64,000 bases of DNA from Lunularia cruciata (GCA_948567375.1 OX419757.1:12152001-12216000), one strand, 5' to 3'. Positions 22,063-33,992 are shown, counted from the first letter of the stretch. Notes: generated by a model not told the origin, from the sequence alone. A program made the numbers and translations.

Positions 22063-22880
22063 TCACATTGCCTGAGAATATGTCAATGGCTCCATCAGAA
22101 GACCAGGTGAGATTGCTGCAAAAGCACTCTTCCTAGATGGCTTGCACATCTTGGGTACCAAGACAGACGAGTCATTACCCTCTTGTGGGGCATGTAGAGG
22201 TGGTACTCCCTTGTTTGCTTGTGTAGACCATTGTGGTTTTGGTGGTGGAGGCTGGACTGGTGAGGGAAAGTGCTCCTCTTGAAGGTCAGTCAAAGGAGCG
22301 GGCCGGTACAGCTGCAGTGGTGAGGAGAGACATTGTTTGCAGAGACTGCTGCCCAGGTCTGTCATAGGTTCCCTACGTGGCATAATAGCTTGTCTTCCCG
22401 TAGGAGTAGAGGGACCTGCTTCAGATGAATGCCAAGGAGACATAACTTCTGCCAAGGGGTGACATAAAGCTGAGTCTAGAAGCCAGATCAATAATATCTT
22501 GGTTAGAGGTGCTATGGAACAGCTGATCTTGAAACATATCCATGCCTTCGGCATTGTCAAACCCGTCAGTGATTGGAAACTCTACATCAACAGAAGATAC
22601 TCCAAGGGGTGGAGATAGTAGATCCTCACGACCTGGTGGAGTTGCTATAGATACTACTAAATCAGGTGGCTGCTTAGATAGACGGGAAGACATATGTCTA
22701 ATGGGAGCAGAAGTAGGAGGTGCTAGAGGACTTGAACTTGTGCAGGATGGAGTGGGGAGAGGTACTACCACTGAAGGCATAGGGGGCTGTAATGGTGCAG
22801 GAACTGCAGGTACATTTGGTGTTGGAGGACAACATCCGCCTGGGGTAGTATAAAAGTACGGATCTGATGGAGCTCTGTGT
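22063..22880 (-). pseudogene. Copia integrase-RT linker
   Basis: Open frames on the minus strand (22421-23248 and 22063-22560) are rich in proline and serine (PPLAPPTSAP, PSPVQPPPPKPQ). This is usual for the variable linker between copia integrase and RT. Nothing catalytic is expected here. Confidence 0.75.
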
Positions 22881-22883
22881 CTG

Positions 22884-23640
22884 TCAGTCCTGAGGAAGGC
22901 AGTTGGGGGTTGCATTGAGAAGGATCTCCTCTTGGAACACAACATCATGAGACACAAAAACATGTCCGTCTCTCTTCTGCTGCACCTTGTTACCTTTGCT
23001 TTTAGCATCATAGCTGAGCAGCCTGCACTCCAATGATTGCTCATCAAGCTTGCCTGCCGGCTCCTCCTGAATTTGTGCAAAACATGAAGAGCCAAAAATT
23101 GGTAAGTAAGAAATATCAGGCTTACGCCCTGTCCATAACTCAAATGGGGTTTTCCTTTGTGGGATGGCCTTTGTAGGACATTTGTTATGTAAATAAGTAG
23201 CACACATGACAGCTTTGCTCCAATCGGGCTTGGGCAACTTTGCTTCAAAGAGCATGCAATGTGCTACATGGAACAAAGTCTTGTTTTTGCATTCAGCAAC
23301 ACCATTTTGCTATGGAGTGTAAGCTGCCACTGAATGCCATGTTGCTCTAGATAGGATCTAAAGTTGCCACTAAGGTACTTGTCACCTCTGTCTGATCGTA
23401 GAACTTTAATCTTCCTCTTGGTTTGATGTTTTGCCCACACATGATATTGCTGAAACACCCCAAAACAGTCACTCTTATGTTGCAGCAGATGGACAACCGC
23501 TTAACAAGAGTAATCATCAATCAGGATCATAAAATACTCAAAACTGGAAAATGTAGGGTGTGCAATCCACACACTGAGATCAGAGTGGACGAGTTCCAAA
23601 GGTTTAGTTCCTCTAGACATGGCCTGCTTAGGAAGTTTAG
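22884..23640 (-). pseudogene. Copia integrase core
   Basis: Minus-strand pieces give KVLRSDRGDKYLSGNFRSYL with the second catalytic Asp, and a 'QNGVAECKNKT' block in a shifted frame holding the catalytic Glu, preceded by a stop. The C-terminal helices follow: KPDWSKAVMCATYLHNKCPT, TPFELWTGRKPDISYLPIFG and KLDEQSLECRLLSYDAKSKG. These are the standard copia integrase and retroviral integrase-like signatures. At least two frameshifts are present. Confidence 0.88.
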
Positions 23641-23641
23641 T

Positions 23642-24660
23642 TCAGGTGTGTTTACCCAACAGGCAAGTAGAGCAAGTGTGATACGAGACTTTGTTAAGGT
23701 TAAGCCCCTTGACAGATCCAGTGCTTGTCAGTTGTTTCAATCTCGGGGTGCTGATGTGACCCAAACGGCGGTGCCAGAGATGGGCATTCTTGTGCTGAAC
23801 GGTTAATAATGCACATGGAGATGGAAAAATGGACAAGCTTTTGCATGGTACATTAAGACACTTGCTTTTAGCAGGCTTGCAGTAGTATCCTGTACAAGAT
23901 CCAACAAATCCAATGAATGTGCAGACCTGTAATCTGGAAATACCATTGAGAGGGAAGTAGGGGAGAAGCCGGTGCTTGGTCAGGTGAGTCTCAAATTTTG
24001 ATTGTAGCAAGCCACAAGGACTATAATGGGGTTGTGGCTGGCTGATACTGGCACTTCTGAATTTTCTTCTAGGGGGGACACTGTTAGGATGGAGTAACTT
24101 TCAAGGTGGAAATGGTCAGGCCATTGGATAGCCTCATTGAGGAGTTTCTGGGTGGTGGCAGTGTCCAGTAAGGTGAGTTCTCCTTTAAGTTTTGATTTCG
24201 GCCTTGACTTGGATGTAGAGAAGGCCGTCCAAAATTTCTTTATGGTTTGAGTGGACTGCAGTTTTGCTGTTCCGAGTAGGTATAATTTATCATGCAGAGG
24301 GCACTCAGGCCATGGCTGAATTGTTTCTGTCAAACAAGATGCAGTTCTTATGTTGTATCATTATTCCGCCTTCCTTCTGGTCAAGGTTGCTCACAGAGAA
24401 GAGATTCTTGTGCAAGGAGGGGAGGTATGAAAATCCTGTAAGTGTCAACCCACCTGCACTGGGGAGGGATACCTGCACTGTTCCACTTCTGAGTATAGGG
24501 AGAGTGGTCTCATCACCCAGGAAAATCTTGTTTCGATTTCTGCTGCTAAAATGTGGGGTTGGTGTAAACAGAAGAAATTTGCAGATATCAAAAGAGAGAT
24601 GGTGGGTGGCACCGGTATCAATATACCAGTGTTGATCCTTCTGTTTGGCCAGACAAGGTG
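23642..24660 (-). pseudogene. Copia protease and GAG-pre-integrase
   Basis: The protease site is intact as WYIDTGATHHLSFD on the minus strand (about 24605-24645), with the D-T-G triad. 'LTGFSYLPSLHKNLFSVSNL' follows, the usual segment before integrase. The pre-integrase domain is in the frame 23642-24010: NAHLWHRRLGHISTPRLKQL and then SYHTCSTCLLGKHT, which supplies the H-H-C-C zinc ligands. Frames change more than once between these parts. Confidence 0.88.
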
Positions 24661-24714
24661 CAATCTTTGAACAAAAAGTGCAGGTACAATAAATGTTTGC
24701 ATAAAAGCTCAGGG

Positions 24715-25690
24715 TTAACTCCTCCTCAGCCTGGTTCTTTTTCTGATCGTCTTTGTTCCGTTGTTGGCTGTGAAAGCCTCAAAATTATGTGCAAATTTCT
24801 TCATGTTGTTCTTCTTAGGATTGTTCTTGCAGTAGGCTGCCCAATGAAACCCTTTTCCACAAATAGGGCACTTAGATGGAGGTTTGGCCTTTCCTTTGCC
24901 TTGATCTTTTCCACTTGTAAAATTCCTGTCAGAGTTTGTAAAAGGGTCTTGTTCTTTTGTTTTTCCAATGTCCTTTGCCTTTGTTATGGCTGGTAAACAG
25001 GGCACTGCCTTCGGAGCTTCCTTGTTTCATCTCAGTTTCGTCATGTAGGAGTGAGGTAACGACCTCCTGAAAAGTAATTGTTCTGGTATTTCAGAGTTTT
25101 GATGCAGCCTGAAAATTGTGAAAGCATGGAACAGAGCATAGCGTAGTGATAGCTTGTTTCTCGTCGGCTATGTCAACTCCAGCATTACTTAATTGAACTA
25201 GGAGGCTGCAAAATTGGGAGATGTGCTGGGTACCAAACTCGCCCTCCTGCTTCAGGTAAAGGAATTTCTCTTTTAGGTGCAATTTTCTAAGGACATCCTG
25301 AGAGATGTAGGTGTCTTTCAGCCTTTGCCAAATTTCATGGGAAGTCTTGCATTTTAGGACATCGTTGAATATGTCTCTCAAACAGCTGTCCCAGAGGGCT
25401 GCCTCGGCAATGTTATCTCTCTTCGCCCAATCCGTAATTGCCTGATTGAGTGTGTCCACTGTTGTATGTGCTGAAGGTAACACAGCGCCTGCCGCCAAAC
25501 CTGCCATTGCAGTTGTGGCAGTTTGGAGTTGAGCAGAAGTGGAAGGCGGTAGCTTGGGGCTGGTGTTGGAGATGATTTCCCAATAACCCTCTATGGTTAA
25601 TTTGTTCTGAGCCTTTGAAGCCCAAGAACTATAGTTAATTCCATCAAATTTCTGCCAGGATGTGGTGTTGATAAGCTGAGAGGTCGCCAT
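24715..25690 (-). pseudogene. Copia gag with CCHC knuckle
   Basis: The frame 25690-25091 begins MATSQLINTTSWQKFDGINY, then SWASKAQNKLTIEGYW, the typical copia Gag start (DUF4219/UBN2-like). It continues through IWQRLKDTYISQDVLRKLHL. The CCHC knuckle lies in another frame at 25005-24715 (CPICGKGFHWAAYC, a C-x2-C-x4-H-x4-C). A frameshift between the two halves marks decay. Gag starts about 400 bp from the primer-binding site. Confidence 0.88.
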
Positions 25691-26092
25691 GGCTTCTGAT
25701 GGTAATGAGCCTGCTCGTTTGGCAGGGGTGAGTTTTTCTGGACTCTGGTTAACTCTCTACAATTTCTCAATGCGTGGATTGATACTTTGCTCAGGTCCTA
25801 AGAGGTCCGTTTTGACGTTTGATGCTGGTGAGTGGCAAAATTCAAAGGTCTCAGAAAAATAGGTTTCGTCAATTACACTTAGCCGGCCGGGAGTGTTGCA
25901 GATGTGCTGGCGCTGATCAGGCGCTGGCAAATCAAAGTGTAAAATTGCTGGCTGGGTGGAAGGCGTGAGTTCTTGGGTGGGAAGGAACCTGCATCCGGGC
26001 TCCTTACTGCAGGACTCCTGCAGAAATTAAGAGATAATTTCAGAATTTCCCAGTTCTATTCTGGCTATGGAATTTACTAGACATTAGCAAAT

Positions 26093-26106
26093 TCACGATG
26101 ATACCA
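26093..26106 (-). promoter_or_regulatory. Primer-binding site of the copia element
   Basis: On the minus strand TGGTATCATCG follows the LTR end CCTATA directly. TGGTATCA is complementary to the 3' end of plant initiator tRNA-Met. Confidence 0.82.
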
Positions 26107-26366
26107 TATAGGAAAGTTCTGTGCACAGAGGTTGACGGAAGCCTACAATTCATAGGCACAACTGTTTACTTAGTATTAGAATAGAATGTCTGAGCCTTGT
26201 GTCTCGATGTCTTTACATGAGTGCTTGCTCCTGTCATGGAACGCTCAACCGCTACAGGCAGTTATTCTGTGGTAACTATGGTAACCTAATTCTCAGGTTA
26301 GATAGAACTATAGATAAGGCTACAGTTATCATACTTAACCAGTTAACTTATAATCTGGTTCTTACA
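26107..26366 (-). repeat. 5' LTR of the copia element
   Basis: 260 bp. On the minus strand it runs from TGTAAGAACCAG to CTTTCCTATA and is followed by the primer-binding site. It is preceded on its outer side by ACGGT, the target duplication. Confidence 0.92.
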
Positions 26367-26371
26367 ACGGT

Positions 26372-29008
26372 TGCCTACCTTGAGTACTCATTTCCTAAAT
26401 TATCTGGACCATCTCCTCCTATATGGTGCTCTTGATATCAGTCTTGCACCCATTTTGCATTACTGTTTTGGGTGGACTCCACTGTGGAGTATGTGACTTG
26501 TCAAACTCTATGCTACTGCACAGAGGCAACCAAGCTTGTATTTGCTGCCTAGAAATCAGGTGTAAGTTCTGAACTTTAGCCCTTGTATGATTTTCCAGGC
26601 GCTGTCATATTAAACTGCACACATACAAATCGCACAGTTCTGGTATTCCGCCTACGCTGTTATACCTGAAACACCTAGCCTCGGTGTAGCGAGCGTATGC
26701 ATGCGCAATACAATCCATGTTTAAATGTGGATTAGTTGATTGTCTTTGATTACTCTTAGAAGTACATTCAAGCGGCAAAAAAGATGTGCATATTGACTTA
26801 AACTAAGCATACCACCTAGCATGATCATTGGAGCATCTCGCCAAACGGTCAACACAGTTTGTTAAAATAGTGGAAAACGGAGAAAACAAGATTTTAGAGG
26901 TTAAATTCCTCGAGGCATCAGAAAGATGTGATGGACACCATCGAGCGTAGACAAAGCTCATGACCACGTGCCTTCTTGGACCTGCTATGCAATGTACATG
27001 TACAGGACTTGTTAATGGTCGAACAGTGGAATCAGTGCCGATGTTAACTCTATACCTGCGTTCAATGCAGTGGATTTCACCGAAGTACGTTGACTAACTT
27101 AGTGATGGTTTCCTTTCTACCTATATGGCGAACAAACAGGCGAAACTCTATCATTTCTCTTTCATATTCAGTTATTGCTACTTTAATTTGGGGCCTGGAA
27201 CAAGTTCTACTGTGTTACTTTAACTTTGCCGATTCAAATAAGAATTTGAGTATAAACTTTGGAGTAAGTAAAATTTGTCCCGAGGAATAAGAAATGCTTG
27301 GCAAATTTTCTACCCTCAATTGTATTCTACGTTGATGTGATATGATAGATTTTGTGCAGAAAGCGAATCGTGGAACAGTTTATAGTTAGCTTTCAATATA
27401 TAGTTGATGACAGTGGATTTTTAAGGGGAAGATCAGACAATTCCTTGCACAAATTTTGGTTACCAGGTTCAAAACTTTAGAACTGCTGTATCTGCGGTTT
27501 CAGAAACACTCACTCTAAAGTGGAAATGTTTTGCAGTAGACTGCTCTTTAGATCTATGATTAATTTAATGGATTGCTATTTACTTTGGAGGGCTTGACGT
27601 TGACCGACGGTTGATCCACGGTATACATCAGGGCGAGTAGTGTGTACTAAGTGTAATCGGCACCTTCGGTGGAGCTTTCGTCCAGATTCGTTGTAGAAGT
27701 AATCAAAAGGTCAATAGGCATTGGTGAACCTATTCTGTTTCGAAAAGTTAAAGTGGCCTATAGGTGTTCGCGAATACCGGTTACCGCGTTCCAGTCCTTG
27801 TTCATTAAAATACAGCTAATTATTTAGGATCATTGATTCCGATAATTCATTTCGATATTCAAAAGACACCAGTAACAAATGTACATGAATGCGAAGTGGA
27901 CTGCCGGTAGTAGTCTTGTCGAAGAAAGTCTCTTCAAAATTTCGAACTCTTCCACTTCGGGCAACCTTAATACCAGATGGCACCTGATAGTTACTAATAG
28001 TCCAGTTGAACAGTCTAGAATTTAGTACAGTACCAGGATCAAATCGCCCCTTCTAATATGGTTTAAACAAGTTCGAATCTTAACCTGTTGCAATCAACTT
28101 TCTTGTTTAGTCGATTGGAATGACTTCAAGGGTTCCTCCACCTCATATATACTTACAGCGATGAGTTGGGGAAGCATCTCTGTGGTTCTATGTAATGTGA
28201 AGAAATTTTCTTAGCAACACTGTTTGACATTCCGCAGTAGTCGAGGTTTACTTTTTGGGCACCTGTTTCTCTTTTATAAAGTTCTCGTTAGAGTTGCGAC
28301 TCCCCTCCTTCGTTTCAGAGCGAGCGCCAAGGGGTTTGCTGTTGATCTTATGCAGCGTGTCCACACTTGACTCACAGCTGCAGTAGACCCTCATTTGTTT
28401 CAATCTTCTACGAACTCTTAGCCTTCCTTTTCTTACCTTGAATCTGCAAAATACAGAATTCCTGGGGTTGGTACCTGGGCTTTCGGTACAATTCGTTGTG
28501 TCCTGAGCGACTAAGTCGATTGAGACAGTAGGTAGTAATGGCCCGTTATACGGCCGGTTGCTTGAATTTGGTACTCCGTAGCAACCCATTATGTAATCCG
28601 CTTAGGCAGTAAAATATTTTCATCTGCCGGGAACGATTTGGGACTCTCAGGAACGTGGAATATCGAAAAAAGATTATTTGCATTTCTTGGGAGCTTTCCC
28701 ATTGGGGCCTTCGTATGCAATTGTCCTTTATTCCATCGATGAAGTTACAATAGATTTTAGGACCTCCTCGAACTTGGACGGTGAGTATCAAGGTAAATAG
28801 ACGCTGACCATTCCGACCTGTCTGTTTTCCATCCAGGGTACTCAGTGTTCATAGATTTCTGGCTTTCTCGCCTTGTCTTCCAGGAAGTACTGAACTTTGA
28901 TACGCTTGATATGGAGACCACCTCCTTTGAATAGTCGAGATCACTCTCCAATTGCCCTAATTGCCGTGGAGAGAGAATTGCCGAGTAGCAATTTTGAGTA
29001 GTTCGAAG
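26372..29008. other. No recognisable gene; right flank of the nest
   Basis: Mixed-composition sequence. Short minus-strand frames at 28248-28951 show no domain and are not conserved in any way I can judge. The last few hundred bases may be the former promoter of the MATE pseudogene. Confidence 0.5.
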
Positions 29009-29580
29009 ATGGAGAACACGACTGCTTCAATGGGTAAACCTTTTCTCAAAGAGAACACCATAGAAGTTGTAGCTTTAGTGCAAAATGCATCGAATGGGAA
29101 AAACGAATTTAAGATATGGCTGAAAGCCGAGGTGAAGCAGCAATTGTGCTTGCTGCACCCATCACATAGTAAATCTACTTCAGTATGCTGTCAACTGCAT
29201 TTCGCTTATGTTCGTCGGTCAGGTGGGAGAGCTTGCCCTGCCAGTCCTTCTATCGCCACGGCGCTTTGCAACAGTTTCAGGGTACACTCCCTGGTAATAT
29301 TTCTGTTAAATATCGTGTTTTTTTACGAGCGAGGCATTGACTTCATTTTCATGTTTACAGGTTCTATCTGATGACTATCACCCATTCCGCTCAATGAGGT
29401 GTTAGGATCCTTTCAGTTTCTGTACATTTCCTTTGGTTTCTCCGGCAGATGGGGACGGCGTGTGCATTGGACACCATTTGTGGACAGGCTCTCGGTGCAA
29501 AAAAAGTACTCTCTGCTTGGATTGTTCGTTCAACAAGCAATATGGATTTTCAACGGCCTGGCCCTGTTACTAATTGACGT
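29009..29580 (+). pseudogene. MATE-family multidrug exporter, truncated 5' part
   Basis: ATG at 29009 opens MENTTASMGKPFLKEN, leading to a WLKAEVKQQLCLL segment that is the usual MATE pre-TM1 helix. In other frames come VNLLQYAVNCISLMFVGQV, GELALP and SIATALCNSF (TM1-TM2 of MATE). A donor-like GTACAC follows at 29282, and an acceptor-like TCCGGCAG precedes 29449. Exon 2 then reads MGTACALDTICGQALGAKK, the MATE 'ALDTLCGQA.GA' hallmark, and continues (after one extra A in a run of seven) as YSLLGLFVQQAIWIFNG. The similarity ends near 29575 where a dispersed repeat begins. At least three frameshifts are present, and roughly three quarters of the protein is missing. Confidence 0.82.
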
Positions 29581-29830
29581 TACAAGTACAAGTACGAGAA
29601 CATCTTCCTGATGTATGATATGTAGGATCAGCTCGATTATGTTAGAGATCATCGAGATGTGCAGAGACATTGTAGACTAGTAGATCTTGCACATTAGACC
29701 CAATCAACGCAGGTTATTTCGGGGTCCATAAGTGCTAAGAATTTTGACGACATCCAAATAACAACTGGTTATTGGGCGGTGTTCGAATAAAATTATGCAA
29801 TGTCCATTCTAACTAAAATACTAACATAGA
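29573..29830 (+). repeat. Dispersed repeat, copy A
   Basis: About 258 bp similar to 38814-39115 (shared blocks ACATCTTCCTGATGTATGAT, AGATCTTGCACATTAGACCC-like, and ACATCCAAATAACAACTG). It begins exactly where the MATE homology ends. Copy B has extra tandemly repeated sequence near its end. Confidence 0.8.
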
Positions 29831-31371
29831 CCAAAATTTCAATGTCTGAACTGGCTAGGAGAACTGTTGCGTTGTCCCTGTCGCCATTTGTCGAAGCCAA
29901 CCCTCTTCAAAAAGGTTAAGAGCAGACTTCAGAGTATCCTATAGATATTTTCGAGGGTTCTTACAATTCCAGTAAGTTGTGAAGTTGATGTCAAATCCTA
30001 TAAATGTCCTTCCATATGATTTACAAATTTTCCTATTTATCTTAAATGAAGAATCAGAGACATAATTAATTTAGATGATTATCTTTTAGAAATCTAAACG
30101 AAATTATTTAAGATGAAACAGCATAATAGTGTTAATGAGATAACCTTACTGAGTCCCATCCTTTTGTTTGTTCTTCTTGGAACAATGAATGTTTCCTAAT
30201 CAGAAACTGAATTCCTATCTACGCTGACAAAGTCGAATCTTTGGGGCCGCCGTCACTCCTTGATGACTTCGCTTGTCGTCACGCTATTGCCTCATGGATC
30301 ACATCGTGGTAGGATGGCAGTCGAGAGAATGTAGCTCTTAGAAAGTTATTAAAATATACTTTGCGTTTTGGAGTGTAAATCATCGCCAGAAATTGAAGTA
30401 CGCAGCAGGGTTGGGCAAATTTTCCTTCTTTGCGTGCTGCACGAGCACAGTAATTTTCATTGCGGCTTCATCGAGAAACAAGTCTATAGAATTGTGGATT
30501 GCAAGTCACCGACTTAAGAGGCATTTAGGGAGCCGATACAGTCGGGTGTACCCTAATAACGGCGCTTTATCGTATTGTCAGTCTCTCTCCATGATAACAA
30601 GAAACGGAAGGGAGACGACACATAAGGTAACAGAAAGCATGGGAAGACAAACGCGCCTCAAGTAAAGGTATAGCTATGGTCACTTCTCTCCATAATGACA
30701 AGAAACCCAAGGGAGAGGACACATTTCCTCTCTAGATCATAGCTTCCCTCTCACTTCCATAAGAAATCATGGGAGGACCCGTTAAACTTATGTCAAGTCA
30801 AGGATAAAGCTATGAGGTAAACTAGAGCTGAACCCCAAAAGGGGAAGAGATTGTGGTCACTTGATTCTCGTGGAGGTGAATGGCACGCTCAACGGTGGAA
30901 TATAGTTGAAGAAAGACCTGTTGATGATCGACTCAGCTGAACTCTAAAGGCAAAGGTACATAATAGGGGGTTCAGATTTAGCTTTTCCGGGTTCTGGAAA
31001 TATTCATAAAAAAGTTTACAGATAGTCTGTACAAATTTTAATGGGTTACTCATTGGAGTGCAAGGGGTTTAGGGTTTAGTTCCATAGCAGTAGATAAGTT
31101 TATGGGTGATCTAAAATGTGACTTGTAGGTGTTTTATGGGTTACTAGATTACCATCAAATCATTTTTGTAAAATTTGAAAACTTGACTTCACCCGAAATT
31201 TTGTAAACGTTAAAAGTTTATGGAATGATTTCATTATTTATCACTTTTTCTCTATGGGTAACATAAAATATTTTAGGGATGTCACTAATGTCCAATAAAT
31301 ATCCGTCGGTTTTAAATCTAAAACCCCTTAATGCATTTCTTAGCCCATATCAAGTTTTTTTAAGCCATGGA
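29831..31371. other. No recognisable gene
   Basis: Contains a local 101-bp-spaced duplication (30584-30623 and 30685-30725, TCTCTCCAT..TGACAAGAAAC-like). Otherwise there are short frames with no recognisable domain. Confidence 0.5.
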
Positions 31372-31480
31372 AGTGCCTCCAAGCCCACCAATCATCATCG
31401 AACTTAGAAGAATAACCGACGAGTCACAAGAATAACAATACTCTATTTCTGAAGAATAACTCCCCCATTCTGAAGTGCTT
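31372..31480 (+). repeat. Dispersed CCAAT-containing repeat, copy 1
   Basis: CCTCCAAGCCCACCAATCAT, then GAGTCACAAGAATAAC.ATACTCTATTT.TGAAGAATAACTCC-like sequence. Two related copies lie about 8 kb away at about 39517-39612 and 39692-39785. Confidence 0.7.
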
Positions 31481-31949
31481 CCTGCGCAAATTTCTTCTAT
31501 AAATTTTGGAATTGACAAACATATCAAATTGCTGCTCTTCAGCATAAATACAGGGGATTGCTAAATTCACCTCCTCATGTGCAAGGCGGCCCCTACCTCC
31601 AAAGTATCATTTGCTCTTGCACCACATCCATCATTTTGCATAGTGGATATGATACTTCCATCATGCTGCCCCCTATGCAGTTTTTGGACAGTTCTCTCGA
31701 GGAATTGTGGCAAAGTAGTTTGAGCTTTTGCACACACCTAAAAGTATGAAATCACAACACAATTTTTTCATAAGAAGAGGAATCACATTGTCAACAGGTG
31801 TGATCCTGGTGGAGAATTTGACACTTTGAAAGTTCCCCACAGAATCCTAATACTGTTGTCAAACTGCAACAAGTTTCACTGATTGCCCCTTCCAGCTCTG
31901 TGTAGGAGTTTTGAAACCTGATGGACAATGACATGTTAATGTTCAGAAG
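31481..31949. other. No recognisable gene
   Basis: Short frames on both strands without similarity. It may include the 5' end of the MULE element, but no terminal inverted repeat was found by eye. Confidence 0.4.
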
Positions 31950-32884
31950 GGAGAACACAACCACAAACCCAGCCAATCTCTCCGGCCATGGAGTAGCATG
32001 TCATCTTCAATTTGAGCAACATGTGCTAACAAATGGTTGCTGCAGGGGGTTGCTCCAAAGGACATATTAACTAGTTTACGACAACAAGATCCTGCCATGC
32101 TGGCTACCTCCAAGACAATACACAATGAGCAACTTTGCATTTAAATGCATCAACTACAAGCCTGGCTGCCAATTCTTGCTCTCATGAACAATCTTCGAGA
32201 GACCAACTATCAATGCTACTACAAATGTAACCCAGCCAATGAGGTCACTCATTGCTTCTATCGTCATCTGGGATGCATTCAGTTTGAAACCCAGTATCCA
32301 TATGCATAATGGACTGCACCTACAAGACCAACCATTTTCAAATGCCTATGTTACACTTGATGGGGATGAGCAGCTTTAACACTCTTTTATTGTGGTAGTT
32401 GCTTGATTTGAGAGAAAACAATAATCTAATACCAGTGTGCTTTAGATCTGATTGCAGTCATGTTTAAAGTAATTGATAATCATGAAAGAGAAATCGTGCT
32501 GCTGAACATGCTGCCATTTGCATTTCCAACTTCCAAGCATTTGCTCTGTATTTGGCATATCGAGAAGGATGTGGTTGCCACCTTTAAGAAGTACTTTGGT
32601 ACAATGCTGATTGGAGTCAATTCTTGTGGAATTGGACCAATGTTGTTCTGTTGTCTGTTGAGTTGGGAGAACTTGTGCAATACATACTCATCAATACTTA
32701 TGCTGATCGCTACAATATCTATTCCACACACAAACATTCTGTGGCTGCATGGACCAGTCAATACATGCATTTTGGGAATGCTAAAGGTCAGCACAGCGTG
32801 ATCAAGGGCTACCTGAAAGTTTCTACAATGGATCATCTAGATGTAAAAACATCAGACTATCTCATGCTTTCAAGAACCACATAA
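31950..32884 (+). pseudogene. MULE / FAR1-like transposase, decayed
   Basis: Successive frames give the plant Mutator-like transposase series. GVAPKDILTSLRQQDPAML, then SKTIHNEQ, lies at about 32045-32130. NYQCYYKCNPANEVTHCF lies at about 32205-32260 and MDCTYKTNHFQMPML at 32309 onward (the first catalytic-Asp region). REIVLLNMLPFAFPTSKHLL then CIWHIEKDVVATFKKYF lies at about 32485-32600, and AAWTSQYMHFGNAKGQHSVI then KGYLKVSTMDHLD at about 32740-32850. Stops and at least three frame changes make it inactive. Its downstream neighbour is an inverted gene fragment, as seen in gene-capturing MULEs, but terminal inverted repeats were not found. Confidence 0.85.
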
Positions 32885-33130
32885 AACAGATCAATGCACA
32901 ACGAAGCTCAGAGTAAATCAGAGTTCTTGTGGAATACTAGTAAGAGCAATTCTTTTCTGGTGTCATACATAGTATTTCATTTATGCTCTCAAAGTGGCTT
33001 TGAAGCAGTTCAAGCTTTCAGAAGACTTGCGGAGTTCTACCTTGTAGATGTCTTCAAAGGTTTACACAACCACAATGTGAATCCGTGCAGCTATCTTATG
33101 CTTTTAGAATTAGAGTATAGGGAAAGGCTT

Positions 33131-33992
33131 CGACGGAATGACTGTAAGATGAGGTCTGTTTCTTACCCTCAGGTGATGGTTTTTCCAGCTGTTCAACAAA
33201 CATGGAACTTCCGACTGACAGTCCTTTCTTCTTTAAGTCTGTAAAGCCTCCCTGGGAGAAACTGCAACACTTTCTCTGCAGATCTTTTATGCTTGGCACC
33301 AGTCTTGATGCGATCAGAGTAGAAATCATCGACCACAATATCGGCTCTACGATTTGGGATGTAGTGCAAGTCTCTGACACCAATCGGCTTCGGAGACTGA
33401 GAATCATCAGATGCACATATTCAAAACCACACGCAGAGTTGTTCTCATTGCTCGACACGACTGCCACCTTGAGAGGCATTGCACGAGAATTGGAGCTCTG
33501 AAAGGCATCGATGGTATTGGTGAAGGCCTGCACCAATTCCAATGCAGAAGTAGAGATACTGTATTATGGGAACGACAGTTACGTCTGTATGAGGCAGTGT
33601 CAAGACCAACAAACTTATAGGTTGTGAAAAAGTAGAGCTCAGCGTAAACCCAATACCCGTTCCACTGCCTGTCAACATGAATCATTGCTTGCCATCTTTA
33701 GAGGATATACAAGTTGCCTGCTTTGACCAGCAATTTGACCGGGTACATGGTAACTATCGTTTAGGTTAAATTACGCTGTCAGATTTGACTTCTTGGACTA
33801 AGAATGCATCAGAACGAAAGTCAAACGTTGTCCTTTGCTACAACCTTCAGCCACTTTCAGGTTTGGCGCCATTACAATTTCTAGTGTGAAACTACCTCGT
33901 TTGAAAGGAAAATTCGAAGTCAAAATAACCTGGTTTTATGTAAAATCGTTGAATCAAATCGGTGTAAAAGGAGGAACTTTAAAGGTGATTTA
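33131..33992 (-). pseudogene. Inverted truncated copy of the 5' part of the gene at 43130
   Basis: The minus strand matches 42560-43470 of the plus strand, including roughly 570 bp upstream of the predicted start and about 340 bp of coding sequence. The readable peptide AMPLKVAVVSSNENNSACGF corresponds to AMPIKVAVVSSNENNSVCGF in the intact gene. A base is lost soon after FEYVHL, which shifts the frame. GLSVGSSMFVEQL is back in register further on. Homology stops sharply at about 33131, after the codons for YSH and the following VE. Only one copy of the 52-bp promoter repeat is present here, against two at 42719-42822. Confidence 0.9.

Larger units (their letters stand above)
4417..26366 (-). 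mobile_element. Ty1/copia LTR retrotransposon, interrupted by nested insertions
   Basis: Two similar LTRs (4417-4682 and 26107-26366) bound the element. Both are read on the minus strand, start TGTAAG (5' copy) and end CCTATA. The flanks carry a perfect 5-bp target duplication, ACGGT, at 4412-4416 and 26367-26371. The order on the minus strand is gag, CCHC knuckle, protease, integrase, RT and RNase H, which is the copia order. Without the block at about 5779-21730 the element is roughly 6.0 kb, normal for copia. The LTRs differ at about 10% of positions by eye, so this is an old insertion. Every domain carries frameshifts or stops. It is the oldest layer of the nest. Confidence 0.93.

Noticed and set aside
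28248-28951. Three overlapping minus-strand frames upstream of the MATE pseudogene
   Set aside because: No recognisable domain, and the frames do not join through plausible splice sites.
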